DNA of 64,000 nucleotides from Lophius americanus (GCA_037951165.1 JBBDHG010000169.1:2350001-2414000); one strand, 5' to 3'; counted from the stretch's first letter, positions 37,690 to 48,390 are shown. Numbers and translations are program-made. Notes: generated by a model not told the origin, from the sequence alone.

Positions 37690-38660
37690 GTATACCTGGG
37701 AAAGCACCTGAAAGACTTTTAAAGGCTCCTGGTTCCTTCAGAGGCTCCTTGTTCCTTCAGAGGCTCCTGGTTCCTTCAAAGGCTCCTGGTTCCTTCAAAG
37801 GTTCCTTTAAAGGCTCCTAGTGTGTTAGTAAAGGTACCATCCAGCCAAAGTAGTCCCACACTTCAACACAAGAATCTCATCAGATGTTCTCAGAACAATA
37901 ACAAAGGTTCTCGGGTTCTCTAACAGGTATTATGTCCCCTCGTAAAATTATACTGGTCCCTGCGGTGGAAATGCACCATGTTGCCTTCAAGGTTCCTAAT
38001 ATGCGGGGAAAGTTCTTGCACAGGTAATGCAATCCCACAATGCAACTCAAGACTGCAATCAGAATCTTAGAACCATGTTCCCCTGAGACTAACTTTAGAC
38101 CCTGCGGTGGAAATAAAAATCCATACGATCAAGGAATGCCATAAAAATCTCAGAACTCTTACAACTCTGAGAAGTTGTCTCGCAACGGCTAGTGTGGCCC
38201 CGAAACTAAATCTAGACCCTTGTCGTTGTGGTGGATATGCATCATGTTCCTCTAAAGGTTCCACGTATCACAGGAAACCTCCTATGTTCTTAGAACTTTG
38301 GCAAAGGTTCTTCACTCCTTGGACTATTCTGTCCCTGGGAAATTAGAGCCGGTCCCTCTGGTGTAAATGATTTAGAGCTTCTTCGCAGATGGAGAAAGTT
38401 CCTCTGCTGCTGATGGAGCCCCACAATGCAACACAAGAATGCAATCAGAACCGTAGCACTCTCAGAACTGGTGCTACAGTGGCTATTGTGTCCACAAAAC
38501 TCAAATCAGACCCGGGTCCCTGTGGTGGAAATGCACATTGAAGGTTCCTGGCATCTGATGAACGTTCCTCTGCAGCTAATGGAACCAAACAACCAAACGC
38601 AAGAATGCAATCAGATAGAAATGCTGCATCTGGTGCTTTTGAGCCACGTCACATGACGGT
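37690..38660. repeat. Degenerate tandem array in proximal intron 1
   Basis: A first part (37710-37815) repeats GGCTCCTGGTTCCTTCA/AAG about five times with a period near 20 bp. A larger unit follows, with anchors CCCTGCGGTGGAAATGCACC (about 37960), CCTGCGGTGGAAATA (38101), TGTGGTGGATATGCATC (38227), CCTCTGGTGTAAATG (38355) and CCCTGTGGTGGAAATGCACA (38518). These give spacings of about 120-165 bp. Each unit also has AGAACcnT...GGTTC text and a CACAATGCAACnCAAGAnTG block. Copies are diverged and uneven in length, typical of an old minisatellite. It ends about 440 bp from the exon 1 donor. Open frames in it are not conserved between units. Confidence 0.7.
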
Positions 38661-38679
38661 AAGCAGAAATCATCAATTC

Positions 38680-39060
38680 TTTATTCCTGTTGTCCGCGGG
38701 AGGAAATGAAAGCCCTCTGGCTCTGCCGCGTTCACACACAGAGCGCCGCATCAGTGAAAGGTAACTGATTGTTTCATGCTGTTTCACTGTTCTGCAGGTT
38801 AAATGGGCTTAATAATAGAGATAGATGAGGAAGCCAGAGCTCTGGCAATGTGACCTTTCTGCGGACAGCAGATGCTGGTGTGAATCCAGGGTCCCCTGGG
38901 CGAGATGCATATGGACTACTCTCACGTCTGCTGATCTAAGTGGCCTTTTAAATGACATCATCCAGGAGGATTAATGACCTTTGCACAAACACTGACATAT
39001 GTGTGGGGATCCTATATGTGATGCAGGGTCTTATCTGCGCAGACACAAAACAACAACCAC
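38680..39060. other. Candidate regulatory block just downstream of robo exon 1
   Basis: Non-repetitive sequence lies between the tandem array and exon 1. Two TGACCTTT cores (TGTGACCTTTCTG near 38850; AATGACCTTTGCAC near 38975) look like nuclear-receptor or HNF4-type half-site arrangements. An ATGCATAT and a TTAATGA site are also present. Proximity to the promoter makes an intronic enhancer plausible, but this is inference. Confidence 0.3.
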
Positions 39061-39098
39061 ACATGCATCACATGACATGCATGCCCACTCAAACTTAC

Positions 39099-39165
39099 CA
39101 TAAACCAAAGTTGTGAGTGCCATCAAGAGCAATAAGGGGGCCAGAGTCTTCTGGTACTCCATCAT
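39099..39165 (-). CDS. robo3: Roundabout receptor first coding exon: signal peptide
   Basis: Minus-strand ATG at 39165 opens a frame encoding MMEYQKT, a hydrophobic core LAPLLLLMALTTLV, and Y, followed by one base (G) and the donor GTAAGT at 39098-39093. Joined to the exon at 14882, the split codon becomes GCA (Ala). The product then runs VYA-SRPRLED, with small or neutral residues at -3 and -1, ideal for signal peptidase. Known ROBO short isoforms likewise have one signal-peptide exon spliced straight to the Ig1 exon. An in-frame TGA at 39282-39280 precedes the ATG with no other ATG between, which fixes the start. The second ATG has the better context (A at -3, G at +4), so initiation may be at Met2. 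The call rests on phase, hydrophobicity, donor and position, not on sequence identity, because signal peptides diverge. The downstream gene identity (robo3, or possibly robo1) comes from exon 2. Confidence 0.82.
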
Positions 39166-39400
39166 ATGGTCAGACCACTTGCACGAGGGGGTCACAGCTT
39201 GGGAGTCAGGCTGTCCAGCAGCAGCTATATCCAAACAATGACTCACAAAGTCTCTGGGATGAGATCTCCACAAACAGCATCAAACTCCACGGGCAGCATC
39301 GCACCCGCCGTGAAATTAGACCACGAGCTCAAACATCCCACGCTGTAACTTTTTTTTCCGCACGATCCGAAAGTCTAATCCGGCGGATAGTCCGTGGAAA
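39166..39400 (-). other. Probable 5' UTR of the robo transcript (start site not fixed)
   Basis: This is the sequence between the start codon and the presumed start site downstream of the CCAAT box. If the start lies 60-100 bases below that box, as is usual, the leader is about 170-210 nt. It would contain a short upstream ORF (39280 to 39206). No splice site was noted in it. A TTTTTTTT tract on the plus strand at about 39350-39357 is the only low-complexity element. Confidence 0.5.
39206..39280 (-). other. Upstream ORF (24 codons) in the predicted robo leader
   Basis: ATG at 39280 opens MLFVEISSQRLCESLFGYSC, then CWTA and TGA at 39208-39206, ending 40 nt before the main ATG. It is in a different frame. 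It matters only if transcription starts above 39280, which the promoter position suggests. Its context has A at -3 only if read from the CpG-rich side, so its strength is uncertain. Confidence 0.35.
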
Positions 39401-39770
39401 GCGAGCCGCAGATGATGCGAGGAGAGGCGGCTGTGATTGGCAGCAAACCCCCGGTCGGTCAGTCAGTCACGCTAATATCATGCGAGACAAAATCTCATGA
39501 TGCTTTTCTCCTCGTGGGTATTAGGAATAAACTTCATTGAGTCAACATTCGGCGTGGGAGAACTTCACTTAGTCACGCAAATAGGTCCATTGCTTCCGTG
39601 TGGACACGGCTCCGTATCTCCTCCAGCTCCCCAGCGAGGAATGACTTACAACGGCTACAGTGTCTCATCACAGAGCACCGGGCTCCCGGAGCCGCAACTG
39701 GCGTCTGTAAAGCCGCGAGAGTACGACACCTCTCATCCGGTTAGGCTTTCAAAATAAAACGTCGACCCTT
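39280..39770 (-). promoter_or_regulatory. CpG-rich promoter region of the robo gene
   Basis: CpG dinucleotides are dense here, roughly 20 within 39290-39490 by hand count. They stay frequent to about 39770, then vanish into A/T-rich DNA after 39780. The flanks are CpG-poor. The position directly upstream of the signal-peptide exon, and the CCAAT box inside, fit a TATA-less CpG-island promoter reading minus. Exact start sites cannot be seen. Confidence 0.6.
39432..39444 (-). promoter_or_regulatory. CCAAT box (NF-Y-type), minus orientation
   Basis: On the minus strand the text is TGCCAATCACAG, with CCAAT at 39440-39436. It lies about 270 bases above the start codon, in the CpG-rich block. The CCAATCA core is the preferred NF-Y form. 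Confidence 0.5.
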
Positions 39771-40324
39771 CAAATTGAACGTGTATAAACGCAAAATAAT
39801 TCAGAAATACATAATTGGTAAAGAAATAGAAACAATTACAATACGAATCTTGCAACTTCTCACGCAATTAATATAATTTGAAATATATAATTATTGCAAG
39901 ATATAATTAGTGCAAGATATGGTTTGTGCACCACTTTATTTGCTTTCACATCGTGCGTCCGGTTCTTTTGGATGAGACTATGCTCACCTGAAAACTTCTG
40001 CCTGTGGCCTTGTTATTGTACATCTTTTGGATATTAATTTACCGTAATGACCCTCAAGGCTCTCTTAAGTATTAATACTTCTGATTTCCCAAATGCCATT
40101 TATGGTACTAATGTAATAAAGATTGTCCTGTATGAGAGAGGTTATTTTGTTTTGTGTGAATTGCGTGGCCCCTGGAATTCTGGAATGGGATCTATATGTC
40201 GGAATTACATTAGTTAGTGTACATTTGATGTTCGTTACTACCTGCTCATTGGTTTTAGGATTAAACTGACACTTTAAGCCTGAATCACCATTCACCAACT
40301 TTTACACCCAAGGCCTGTTTTTTA

Positions 40325-40332
40325 CATATATG

Positions 40333-40370
<38 letters not shown>

Positions 40371-40371
40371 T
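40325..40371. repeat. (TA)n repeat with palindromic layout
   Basis: ATATATGTATATATATATAT and its near mirror repeat around TATGTA units, closing with ATACATACGTA. The whole stretch is self-complementary and prone to cruciform extrusion. Confidence 0.9.
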
Positions 40372-41559
40372 ACGTAAATGTTTTTTTAAACCAATGTTTG
40401 ATGTCATTCATACAAGTTCCCGACCCCCATTCATTACCTTATCTTTTAAGTGTATTCCTCTGTTATGTGTAAGTTTTATTGATATGGTGAGAATGTCTCT
40501 TAAAGTTATTCTGCTCTACAATCAAACCTTACTTTGCTGTTTCTTAGTCTGATTCTACTTTGAAGGCTCACTCACGGCCCCTCCGGTCTGCTTTCGGTTC
40601 AATCTGGGTGACTTCATCCTCCCAACATCACTCTCTTAAAGGGCCAGTACACCAAATATTCCCACTCAAAATTGAATTAACGCTGCAACGAGAATGATCC
40701 TTTACTTTTTAAAACATAAACATGTTAACTTCAGAGGGATTATTGATCATTTTAATTAAACTGAACTTTTTTCACCTACGACACAATAATGGTGCTACTC
40801 AAATGCTATTTAATTAATATAATAATATTATTATCTTTAGGTTGACATACAACCTTGTGCTCCCCAAAAAATGTCAAACACGAATATGACTTTAGTTAGT
40901 TCTATTATCATATTTATTTTTTCTTGCTGTTCCTTCAAAGATATCCACCTTTTCAGTGACTCTATGTGTAATTGGATCGAGATGACATTGGATAAAATGT
41001 CCTCTGAAATGTTGAAAAGGTGTTTCATCTTTAGAAATTAAATCTGACAAAGATCCGGGCGCAGCTAGAAGCTGATTAGCATCATCGAAGGCTTCGCCAG
41101 CATTTCGTATCTTGCATCAGTGGCTTCGAATATGAATGGATCTCTACTTTTACAAGGCAATGCAATTTCTATTTATTCTGCATTACGGGATGTTGAAGGC
41201 ACCTGAAGCCCGGCATGATCCGAGAGATTCCCCTCGGATTAAATCCATTTGGAATCAACCTTTATTTCATTGATGTCACGCTATTCAACACAGTGCAAAT
41301 GTCAACACTTATCTCAAAGCCGCTATCCAGCCGCAGGGGCATAAATTACATTGGCGGTAGTAAGATTCCGAATGCAAAATACGTCTTACATGTGAAAGAC
41401 CTTTGATCGTGCCGACTGCGCTGCTCTGTTTTCAAATCAGGGAAATGGAAACGACTCGGGCTCCATGAGACACAAACAAACCACACACCACTGCAAAATG
41501 TCACTATTTATCTGAGGCCCAGCTTTGCCTGCACTTGATGGAAAGCGAAAAGCAATATT

Positions 41560-42170
41560 ACACATGCCAGGAGATATGGCAAACTGCAGCCAATGAGACT
41601 TGACACACCGAGAGCCACAGTTCTGCCATGAGGGATGATTGGCCAGAGTGCCGTTGAGCTCAATAAATATTAAGGGTCAGACAGAGCTAGTAAACACACA
41701 GCTCTTGACATTTACACAAACGCATTGAATGCATAAAGTATTGCATGCTAATACCAGATTCCACCGTTTCTGTCACACATCGGGGCGGGGGGGGGGGGGG
41801 GGGGGGGGCTAATTCTGCCCTCGCTAAAGTCAGGGATCTTGTTGCAGAGAACAAACGGTTACTTTTTGGGGAGGAGGGGGGCGGCGAGACCCCGAGCGGA
41901 GCTTAAACACCCCAGATATCTCTTTCATGTTTAATGCATGTACATGTTTAATTTAATTGCAGAAACTGATTAATTGAGCATCGCTCTGTGATTGAATAAA
42001 ACATGATGAGGCGCTCCACTAAATGCATTTCCGCTCGCCTGTGACTGATGCCGCTACTTTGGCGCCTTCGTCAAACGTTTGGCGTGGCTGTCAGTGGAAT
42101 CAAGCACTCCATGAATTTAGACTAATTATCCACATTATGTGCTGAATTACAACGACAGCCCATCAGCGTG
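41560..42170. other. Candidate conserved non-coding block, interrupted by a G run
   Basis: Complex, repeat-poor sequence is split by G22 at 41787-41808. The right part (41930-42170) carries TTTAATTTAATTGC, TGATTAATTGAGC, GTGATTGAAT, GACTAATTATCC and TGAATTACAAC, a density of TAAT/ATTA cores suited to homeodomain factors. The left part includes GCCAATGAG and GATGATTGG. An enhancer role is inferred. Confidence 0.3.
41782..41808 (+). repeat. Poly-G run (GGGG C then G22)
   Basis: A 22-base G homopolymer follows GGGGC. Runs this long are rare and unstable, and the exact length may be a sequencing estimate. Confidence 0.85.
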
Positions 42171-42221
42171 GTTTGGTTCGGTTCTGCGGACTTGCGGCTG
42201 AGTCATAGATCATAGAATTGT

Positions 42222-42235
42222 CCCCCCCCCCCCCC
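42222..42235 (+). repeat. Poly-C run (C14)
   Basis: A 14-base C homopolymer about 415 bp after the G22 run. The two could pair on one strand. Confidence 0.85.
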
Positions 42236-43117
42236 TTCTTCCGAGCACATAGGTGTGGATTTATGGCAGGATTTCTGTTATTGTTCTGATTGCCTTTTGG
42301 TAAAAGGGGAGCATTAAAACGTTTCTTGGCAGCCGTTTGAAAAGACGTCCTCTGTGATCTGCAGTCTGAGTCCAATTCATCTGAAAGGTCTGGGCGGCCG
42401 GTCCGAAGCTCAGGACTCATCTTTTATGCGTCGATGTTTTCAGAAAATAGACATTATAAATCCGGCTTGGCTGTTTTTTATTGCGTGGAATCCGAAAATC
42501 AAGTTTCGGAGCTCATTGCACAACCAGCTAACATACACTTATTCACCCGCAGTCATGGTACCGAGGCTGTGATGCACGACCCAACCGGCTCATCAGTAAC
42601 AGTAACCACTGGTGCAAACAGGCACACATCAGTGGAGGGACTACTGGGACCAGGTTGGGTTCCAGCGTCTTATCTGTATAGATGATCAGTGGTGTATCCG
42701 TTCTCTCCGACAGGATGAGTTCTGAGCATCAAGCACAAAGGCTCCATTTTATGCTGGGATGCGTCACATCAGAGTCACTGCACAGATCAGAATCAGAACA
42801 ACAATGGTACCAGTCACGGCTGGATGAATACAGCAGCAGGAGAACAGTTTGTGCTGAGGTGTATGTTTGGTAGGAAGCAGGAAAACGGTCTAGCAGAAAG
42901 ATCTGAAGGAACAGATTGTGATTGCCAGACGGGTCAGAACATCTCCAGAACTACTGGATTGTGTCATCTGGTCCCATGGAAGAACTGGACCCACACGGTC
43001 ATCCTGGACAGCAAGACTACATCCCCGAAAAACCCCCTACCCCCTGCGTTGACTAAAAAATCACCGAGATTTAATCCACCGGACCAAATTGGATAAATCG
43101 GAAAATAAACGTTAAAG

Positions 43118-43490
43118 AAGTCATGTCCGAAAAACAGCCAAAAATCTCCCCCTAGTGAGTAAAAATCTAAACTATTGAGTATAATATGATAAATACAAGA
43201 TGGATCTCCTCAAGGTGATCAATACGCAAAAGTTTGGACTAAATCGGACAAACAGTTTAGAAACTATGGCCGGAAAACTTTTGGAGATAAAACTCCCTCT
43301 AGTGTCAGAAACATTCAACCGATCTTTCCCCAAATCACTCAAAATCTCCCTCTCACTAAGGTCTATGTGGGTATAAAATTTAAAAATAACCAATGAAACA
43401 GGTCTTGAGTTATCGCGTTAACCTTATGGATCTGCGGTGGCGGCAGCGACGGCGATTCCGTCATATCTCCGACTTTTCACAGATATAGAT
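43118..43490 (+). repeat. Unnamed interspersed repeat family, copy B
   Basis: Landmarks match copy A: CTCCCCCTAGTGAGTAAAAA, ACTATTGAGTATAATATGAT, GAAACTATGGCCGGAAAACT, CTAGTGTCAGAAACATTCAA, CTCACTAAGGTCTATGTGGG, CTTGAGTTATCGCGTTAACC. It ends in a GC-rich GCGGTGGCGGCAGCGACGGC, then GATTCCGTCATATCTCCGAC. The end text is the clearest in this copy. Confidence 0.7.
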
Positions 43491-43966
43491 ACTGCAGCAG
43501 AAAATGAATGTCGGATCTGACAGAAAGATGTCGGAACACACAGTTACACTACAGGCTTTAGAAACCACTGATATGATTTCCTGTCTGTATCTTGAAGAAA
43601 AGAACCCTCTCCAACATCCATCCCAAGGTTCTTAAGATCTAAGAACCCTTCAGTGATTATATTTGGACAAGGGAACTTGGCTTATCTGACATTTCTGTGA
43701 TGATCTGCCTCTCTGGACGTTGGATTCTCTGGTCTGTGCCTTGAACCTTCGCTGACCTCACCTGCTCTTTGACCTTTAGACTCTATTATACTCTATGATA
43801 AGGAGTTTGGTGGATACAAGCTGCTTTATTCTATTTCTCACATTCTATTCACATGTGGACATTGTACAGACTACATATGGACTTATATGCTCATGTCATG
43901 ATGAAGGAACAATCATAAACTGTGCCTACGTGTTAAAGAAACAGTGTTTATTGTAAAAACAAAAAG

Positions 43967-44315
43967 AGCTTCCCCTAATGAATAAAATATGATATTTACA
44001 AGCAAGTTCTCCTCGACTAGATTTAAATACACAACATTTGGATTTAGAAGTTTTGTCTGAAAAACAGTGTTTTTTTTCTCAGGAGCTCCCCCTAGTGAAA
44101 AAAACCCAAAACTATTAGAGTAAGGCAGATTGTAAACAAGTTAAATCTCCTGGAGAAGCTTCATCTGCACCAAATTCAGACTAAACTGGACCAACAGTTG
44201 AGAAGCGATACTCCGAAAACTGTTAAAACTGATAAAGCTTCCTCTAGTGTCAGAAATATATAACACACCTTTTCCCCCCAAATCATCCCAGTTCTTCCTC
44301 ACACTGAGGTACACA
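43967..44315 (+). repeat. Unnamed interspersed repeat family, copy C
   Basis: Landmarks include GAAAAACAGTGTTTTTTTTC, CTCCCCCTAGTGAAAAAAAC, ACTATTAGAGTAAGGC, CACCAAATTCAGACTAAACT and CCTCTAGTGTCAGAAATATA, closing with CCAGTTCTTCCTCACACTGA. The GC-rich end seen in copy B is missing. It sits only 480 bp from copy B in the same orientation. Confidence 0.7.
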
Positions 44316-44360
44316 ACATGTGACATATATGAAGATTCCTTAAAATCTCCGACCTTTGAG

Positions 44361-44440
44361 GGATAAGATAATAAACTTTATTCTCCACAGGGGGAGCCTA
44401 CGCAACATCAGGCAGGTGGTTATAATGTTGTGGCTAGATA
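44361..44440. repeat. Mixed repeat remnants including a Tc1-like terminal end
   Basis: GATAAGATAATAAACTTTAT followed by GGGGGAGCC resembles the A-rich/TTTATT repeat at 59131-59222. Directly after it, AGGTGGTTATAATGTTGTGG (44414-44433) is the right inverted repeat of the Tc1-like family seen at 18819, as a solo end. Confidence 0.45.
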
Positions 44441-44737
44441 TATTCTAGCCATAATGATCACAAATTGTCCGCTTTGTTTTTGCAGCAGCCATTTGTTGCT
44501 GCATTTGTTTGACTCGAGTTCTTGTTCCGCTCCCATTCGGATGATTTCATTCATCCTCGTTGTTTTTGTCTGCTTTTATTCAAACCAGCAGATTTTGAAT
44601 AATGAGCCTCTTTTTCCCCCGTTATTTTTTTTCCCTCTCTCTCTCTCTTCCCGCCTCAATCTCTGATGATAATTTTGTTTGCGCAGTGATTTCGTCGTGA
44701 ACCAGGTAATCTAGGATTTTGTTTACTTTTCTCTCAA

Positions 44738-44766
44738 TAAAAAAAAAAAAAAGAAAAAAAAAAGAA
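44738..44766. repeat. A-rich tract, retroposition-like tail
   Basis: A runs of about 14 and 10 bases are joined by AAGAAAAAAAAAAGAAAA. The 5' sequence is not a recognised element. Confidence 0.6.
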
Positions 44767-45499
44767 AATGGATCAGATGAATGAATCAGAAACTAAAGGA
44801 AAATGTTTGAAACCCCACGGGAGTTGGCTCCGAACAAAAGTAGCCACGCAACCGGGAAGTGAATTTACGGAGGGGAGAGGGGATGTGGATAAAATCCCGA
44901 CTATTAAATATCCTTAAATTCTGAGAGAACAAATAAGCGAGAAGGTGATTAAGATCCTTTCATCGACAGGCAACGTTAAATTAAACACTTTTCTGCACCT
45001 AAATGACCAACATCCTTCCCAGAAACACTTCCTTCCTGCGTATAAATCACATCTAACGTGAGCGGACCGCGGCGATGGCAGCTCTGATATCGTTGGGAGG
45101 TAATTCTGCAAATTAGAGAGATGGAGTCGCGCAGATGTGCTGCTGATGTCACACGTTAGCTTCCAGTGAATCCATATGTTAGAAATGTGTTCTAGCAGCT
45201 CCGACCTCCAGCTCTGAGAACTTCCCCCCGCAGCCTCCGCTGGGCCGATGGCGACGGAGGGTTTGTTTCGTGGCTATAGCGTTCGCAACAACGTTTTCTA
45301 AAGGCTCGGATGGCATCGGCCTTGCGAAACAGAAACACGGCGAGTTGCAGACCGCTGCATCTGACGGATAACGACCCGTGGCGGATTTATTCTCCCCTAA
45401 AACATAAGCACCGTTTCCAGGGATGCTATTAAATGCACATCATGCACATCTATAGCCGTGCTTTGCAGTTCCCCCCCCCCTCATTACTAGTAAGGAGTC

Positions 45500-45795
45500 T
45501 CCTATATATCTGCACCTCCTCTGACCTGGAGCCGGTAATAGGGAGGACTGGCCCTTTAAGAGGCCCCATTGAATGAATTCTATTATAGATTAATTGATTA
45601 TGAGGGTGGCGCAGCGAGATGACGATATATCTCTCCATTGATCTGCCTTTCAATGAGATTGGCTCTTACCCAAGCTCCCTGAGGGACGGCGAGGAAGGGA
45701 ATAAGAGGGGGAGTAGGTAAAGCAGGACTGCTATTAACGGGGGGCATCTCATTTCCTGTTTCTCTTTCAGGGCTCCTCTGGACGTGGATCGGGTC
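45500..45795. other. Candidate conserved non-coding block
   Basis: Complex, non-repetitive sequence with ATTATAGATTAATTGATTAT near 45581 (clustered TAAT/ATTA cores), CCATTGATCTGCCTTTCAAT, and GGAATAAGAGGGGG. The neighbouring DNA is CT-repeat-rich. Function is inferred from composition. Confidence 0.25.
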
Positions 45796-45827
45796 CCACA
45801 GCGAGGGTGAGCGCTGTCCAGGTACAT

Positions 45828-45879
45828 CTTCTCTCTCTCTCTCCCTCACACTCTCTGCTCCGGTCTCATTATATAAGAA

Positions 45880-45913
<34 letters not shown>
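45828..45913. repeat. (CT)n microsatellites, two runs
   Basis: CT runs at 45828-45844 and 45884-45913 are separated by unique sequence. Confidence 0.9.
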
Positions 45914-45915
<2 letters not shown>

Positions 45916-46915
45916 TCAACACCGAGACCTCTTTGTCACACCCTTCTCTCCATAATAACCCCCCCCTCATCTCTATCATTCATTTTGGAGCTGTGAAGTG
46001 AGACACACCCTCTGTTAGCGCCCCGCTCCCTGCAAATCTACCAACTGATATGGGTGTATGAAAATATGGTGGGCCGGGTCCTCCCACCCCCAGCCTGTTT
46101 GCCACCACACATCTTGACGAGGAGGGCAGATTGGAGACTCAACGGCGACATTAACCCCATGTCACTCAACTGGGGGTTCAGCCATTCAACTGGTTTCGTG
46201 GTCTGATTGTGTTTTGTAATTAGTGGGGATTACGTCTGGCTCACGCGCCGTCCGCTCCGCGGCTCCGCCTCTGAAGGCAGCGGGGTTTCCAGTAATAGAA
46301 ATTACTTATGAAAGGGGTCTAAATTGATTCAAATGCTTCTTCTGCATGCACCACAATTCCCCACGTTTCATGTTGGGGCCCTTCCGGTGGCGTCTGCAGG
46401 AGGAAGCAGGAATACTGAGAGAGCTTGCGTTGTCACCGGGTCAGAGGAAGAGGAAGAGGAGCACCGTGGAGCGTCCCGCGGCCTCCCTTTAGCATTCATC
46501 TGGGTGTGTCATGGAGTGGGCTAATTCTGACCCAGATGGCGAGCGACTGGTGCTGCTGTGCGGATTGACTTCCTGCCAGCACAGACGCGCCGGCTCTCAT
46601 CACGCCGCGGGAGTTTCAATTATTTAACCAGGCCATCATTTCGAAGTAACTGTGGAATATGAGACTCTAAATGGAATCCTGTTCTGTGTGATGAAACTTT
46701 GTCTGAGCTTGTAGTGTGTGCATGTCTGAGAGGGGAGGAGATCATCTGCGGAGATTATCCTGAAACCTGATTCGCCAAACGCCGCTGGATACGGCCGTGC
46801 GGCGAAACCTCGCTCAGCTCATTACCTCCATGACTACAATGTTGATTTGGGCTTTTTTTCCCTTGTCTTATCCTGCTGATCAAAGCTAAAATCAGTACTC
46901 AAGGAGTGTTTCAAT

Positions 46916-46940
46916 GATCAGCCATAACATTATAACCACA
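46916..46940 (+). mobile_element. Tc1-like terminal end, solo
   Basis: GATCAGCCATAACATTATAA then CCACA is the left inverted-repeat end of the family at 18819. What follows is unrelated text and a CT microsatellite, so only the end remains. Confidence 0.55.
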
Positions 46941-46979
46941 TGCTCAAAATCACCCTCTCTGCCTCTTGCACTTCCATGG

Positions 46980-47083
<104 letters not shown>

Positions 47084-47277
47084 GCGCTCCCCCTCAACGA
47101 TAGACTACACACTGACTTCTTCATAAACTTCTGGAACATCCTTGGACAGGACTTACTGGATGTCTACAGACTGTTATTTGGTTGAGGGACTTTGCCAGCT
47201 GACATAAACGCACTGGCTTTCCTGGCATTGTTTGAGTTCCCTTCCCCATTCAAAGTCTCTCCCTCTCTCCCTCACTT

Positions 47278-47280
<3 letters not shown>

Positions 47281-47319
<39 letters not shown>

Positions 47320-47322
47320 TCT
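47281..47322. repeat. (CT)n microsatellite, about 42 bp
   Basis: A second CT run 200 bp after the long one, with a CCC break near its end. Confidence 0.95.
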
Positions 47323-48021
47323 ATTCAAACTCAATCAGTCATGGCAGCAGGCCATCCACCCAGAGTCTTGATCTGCCGGATGGGTGATTGGGTGTTGAAG
47401 GCATCTGTCTTTGATACAAGAGTAAATAATACTTCTGGAATAAAAGAGGACTTCAGATTGAATCAGTTGTTTAAGGCTATAGTTTTCTTTGATTCATTGT
47501 TTTTGAATTTTTGGGACCGCGAACAACATGTGGATCCAGTCTAAATAGGAAAAGACTGTCCATGGGGGTAATCATTTATCCCACCATCTCCTTGCATGAC
47601 TGCTACATTGGATTACAAGGTATTGCACAGGATATAAAGTTATTGTGTCCACCCCCTGTAGTTTCTTCATCTTGTTCCAAAGAGGCTTCCTCTCAGGCTC
47701 CGAGCGGAGTGGAGGTCTGTGCACAGGGGGTCAGAGATCACAAGTCGCCACACTGGGCTCTGTAATTTAGCCCCCCCTTCTTCCCCACCCCACAGAGCTC
47801 CAATCTGTTTGTTTCCTCAGAGGTGAAATGACTCTTCCAATTCTCCCAGACTGCAGCAGCAATTAAGTCCCCCCCCCCCCCTCCAACCCAATACACACCC
47901 TGTCAAAAACTGCTGGACAAAATTGTCTCAGTTCTTCAGGTCAGCCACTCAGGATCCATTCCTGCTCCCACCTGGCAGGCCAGAACATCCACCCCAGCTA
48001 TAACTGCCAAAGAAGGGCATT

Positions 48022-48390
48022 ATCATCCATCGCCGCGGCGCCGTCATGTTGGCGCGATGACTCAAAAACGATTTCATGGATCAATTTCAAATTTTATACC
48101 CACACAGACCTTCATGTGAGGAAGGACTGGGTTGTTTTGGGTAAAGGTCGGTTGTATATTTCCGACACTAGGGGGAGTTTCATCTCCAAAACTTTTCCTA
48201 ATTTCTCGACCGTCTGTTCCGTATAGTCCACATTTGGTGGATACTGATTTAATCGAGGAGATTCATCATATTTTACTTTAGTCACTACGGGGAACTTTTT
48301 CATGAAAACACTTCACTCTCAGACATAACTTCACGTTTCAGCTGAGGAGTTCAGTCAGGGGGATTGGGGGCTTTTTTTTGGTAATTGATT
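48022..48390 (-). repeat. Unnamed interspersed repeat family, copy D (minus)
   Basis: In reverse orientation the order is GC-rich end (ATCGCCGCGGCGCCGTCATG), GATGACTCAAAAACGATTTC, TTTTATACCCACACAGACCT, CGACACTAGGGGGAGTTTCA, TTTACTTTAGTCACTACGGG, then TGAGGAGTTCAGTCAGGGGG and ATTGGGGGC. The last block is the family end also seen near 7960 and 55120. Confidence 0.7.

Larger units (their letters stand above)
14883..39098 (-). other. Intron 1 of the robo-family gene (about 24.2 kb)
   Basis: This interval runs from the GTAAGT donor at 39098-39093 to the AG acceptor at 14884-14883, assuming the two coding exons are consecutive. No other signal-peptide or Ig-like exon was recognised on the minus strand, and no convincing gene on the plus strand. 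Contents are listed separately: transposon relics, LINE tails, repeat-family copies, tandem repeats and candidate regulatory blocks. I recognised nothing in 15270-15990, 16880-17730, 17900-18810, 19220-20090, 20400-23290, 23990-24540, 24720-25690, 25900-26430, 26770-28930, 28970-30140, 30220-31460, 31500-33130, 33630-35730 or 36140-36930 beyond short homopolymers and small clusters of A/T. Confidence 0.75.

Noticed and set aside
39099..39273. N-terminal extension of exon 1 starting at a TTG
   Set aside because: There is no ATG in frame between the stop at 39282-39280 and 39165. TTG starts are not credible here, and the extended peptide would bury the signal sequence.
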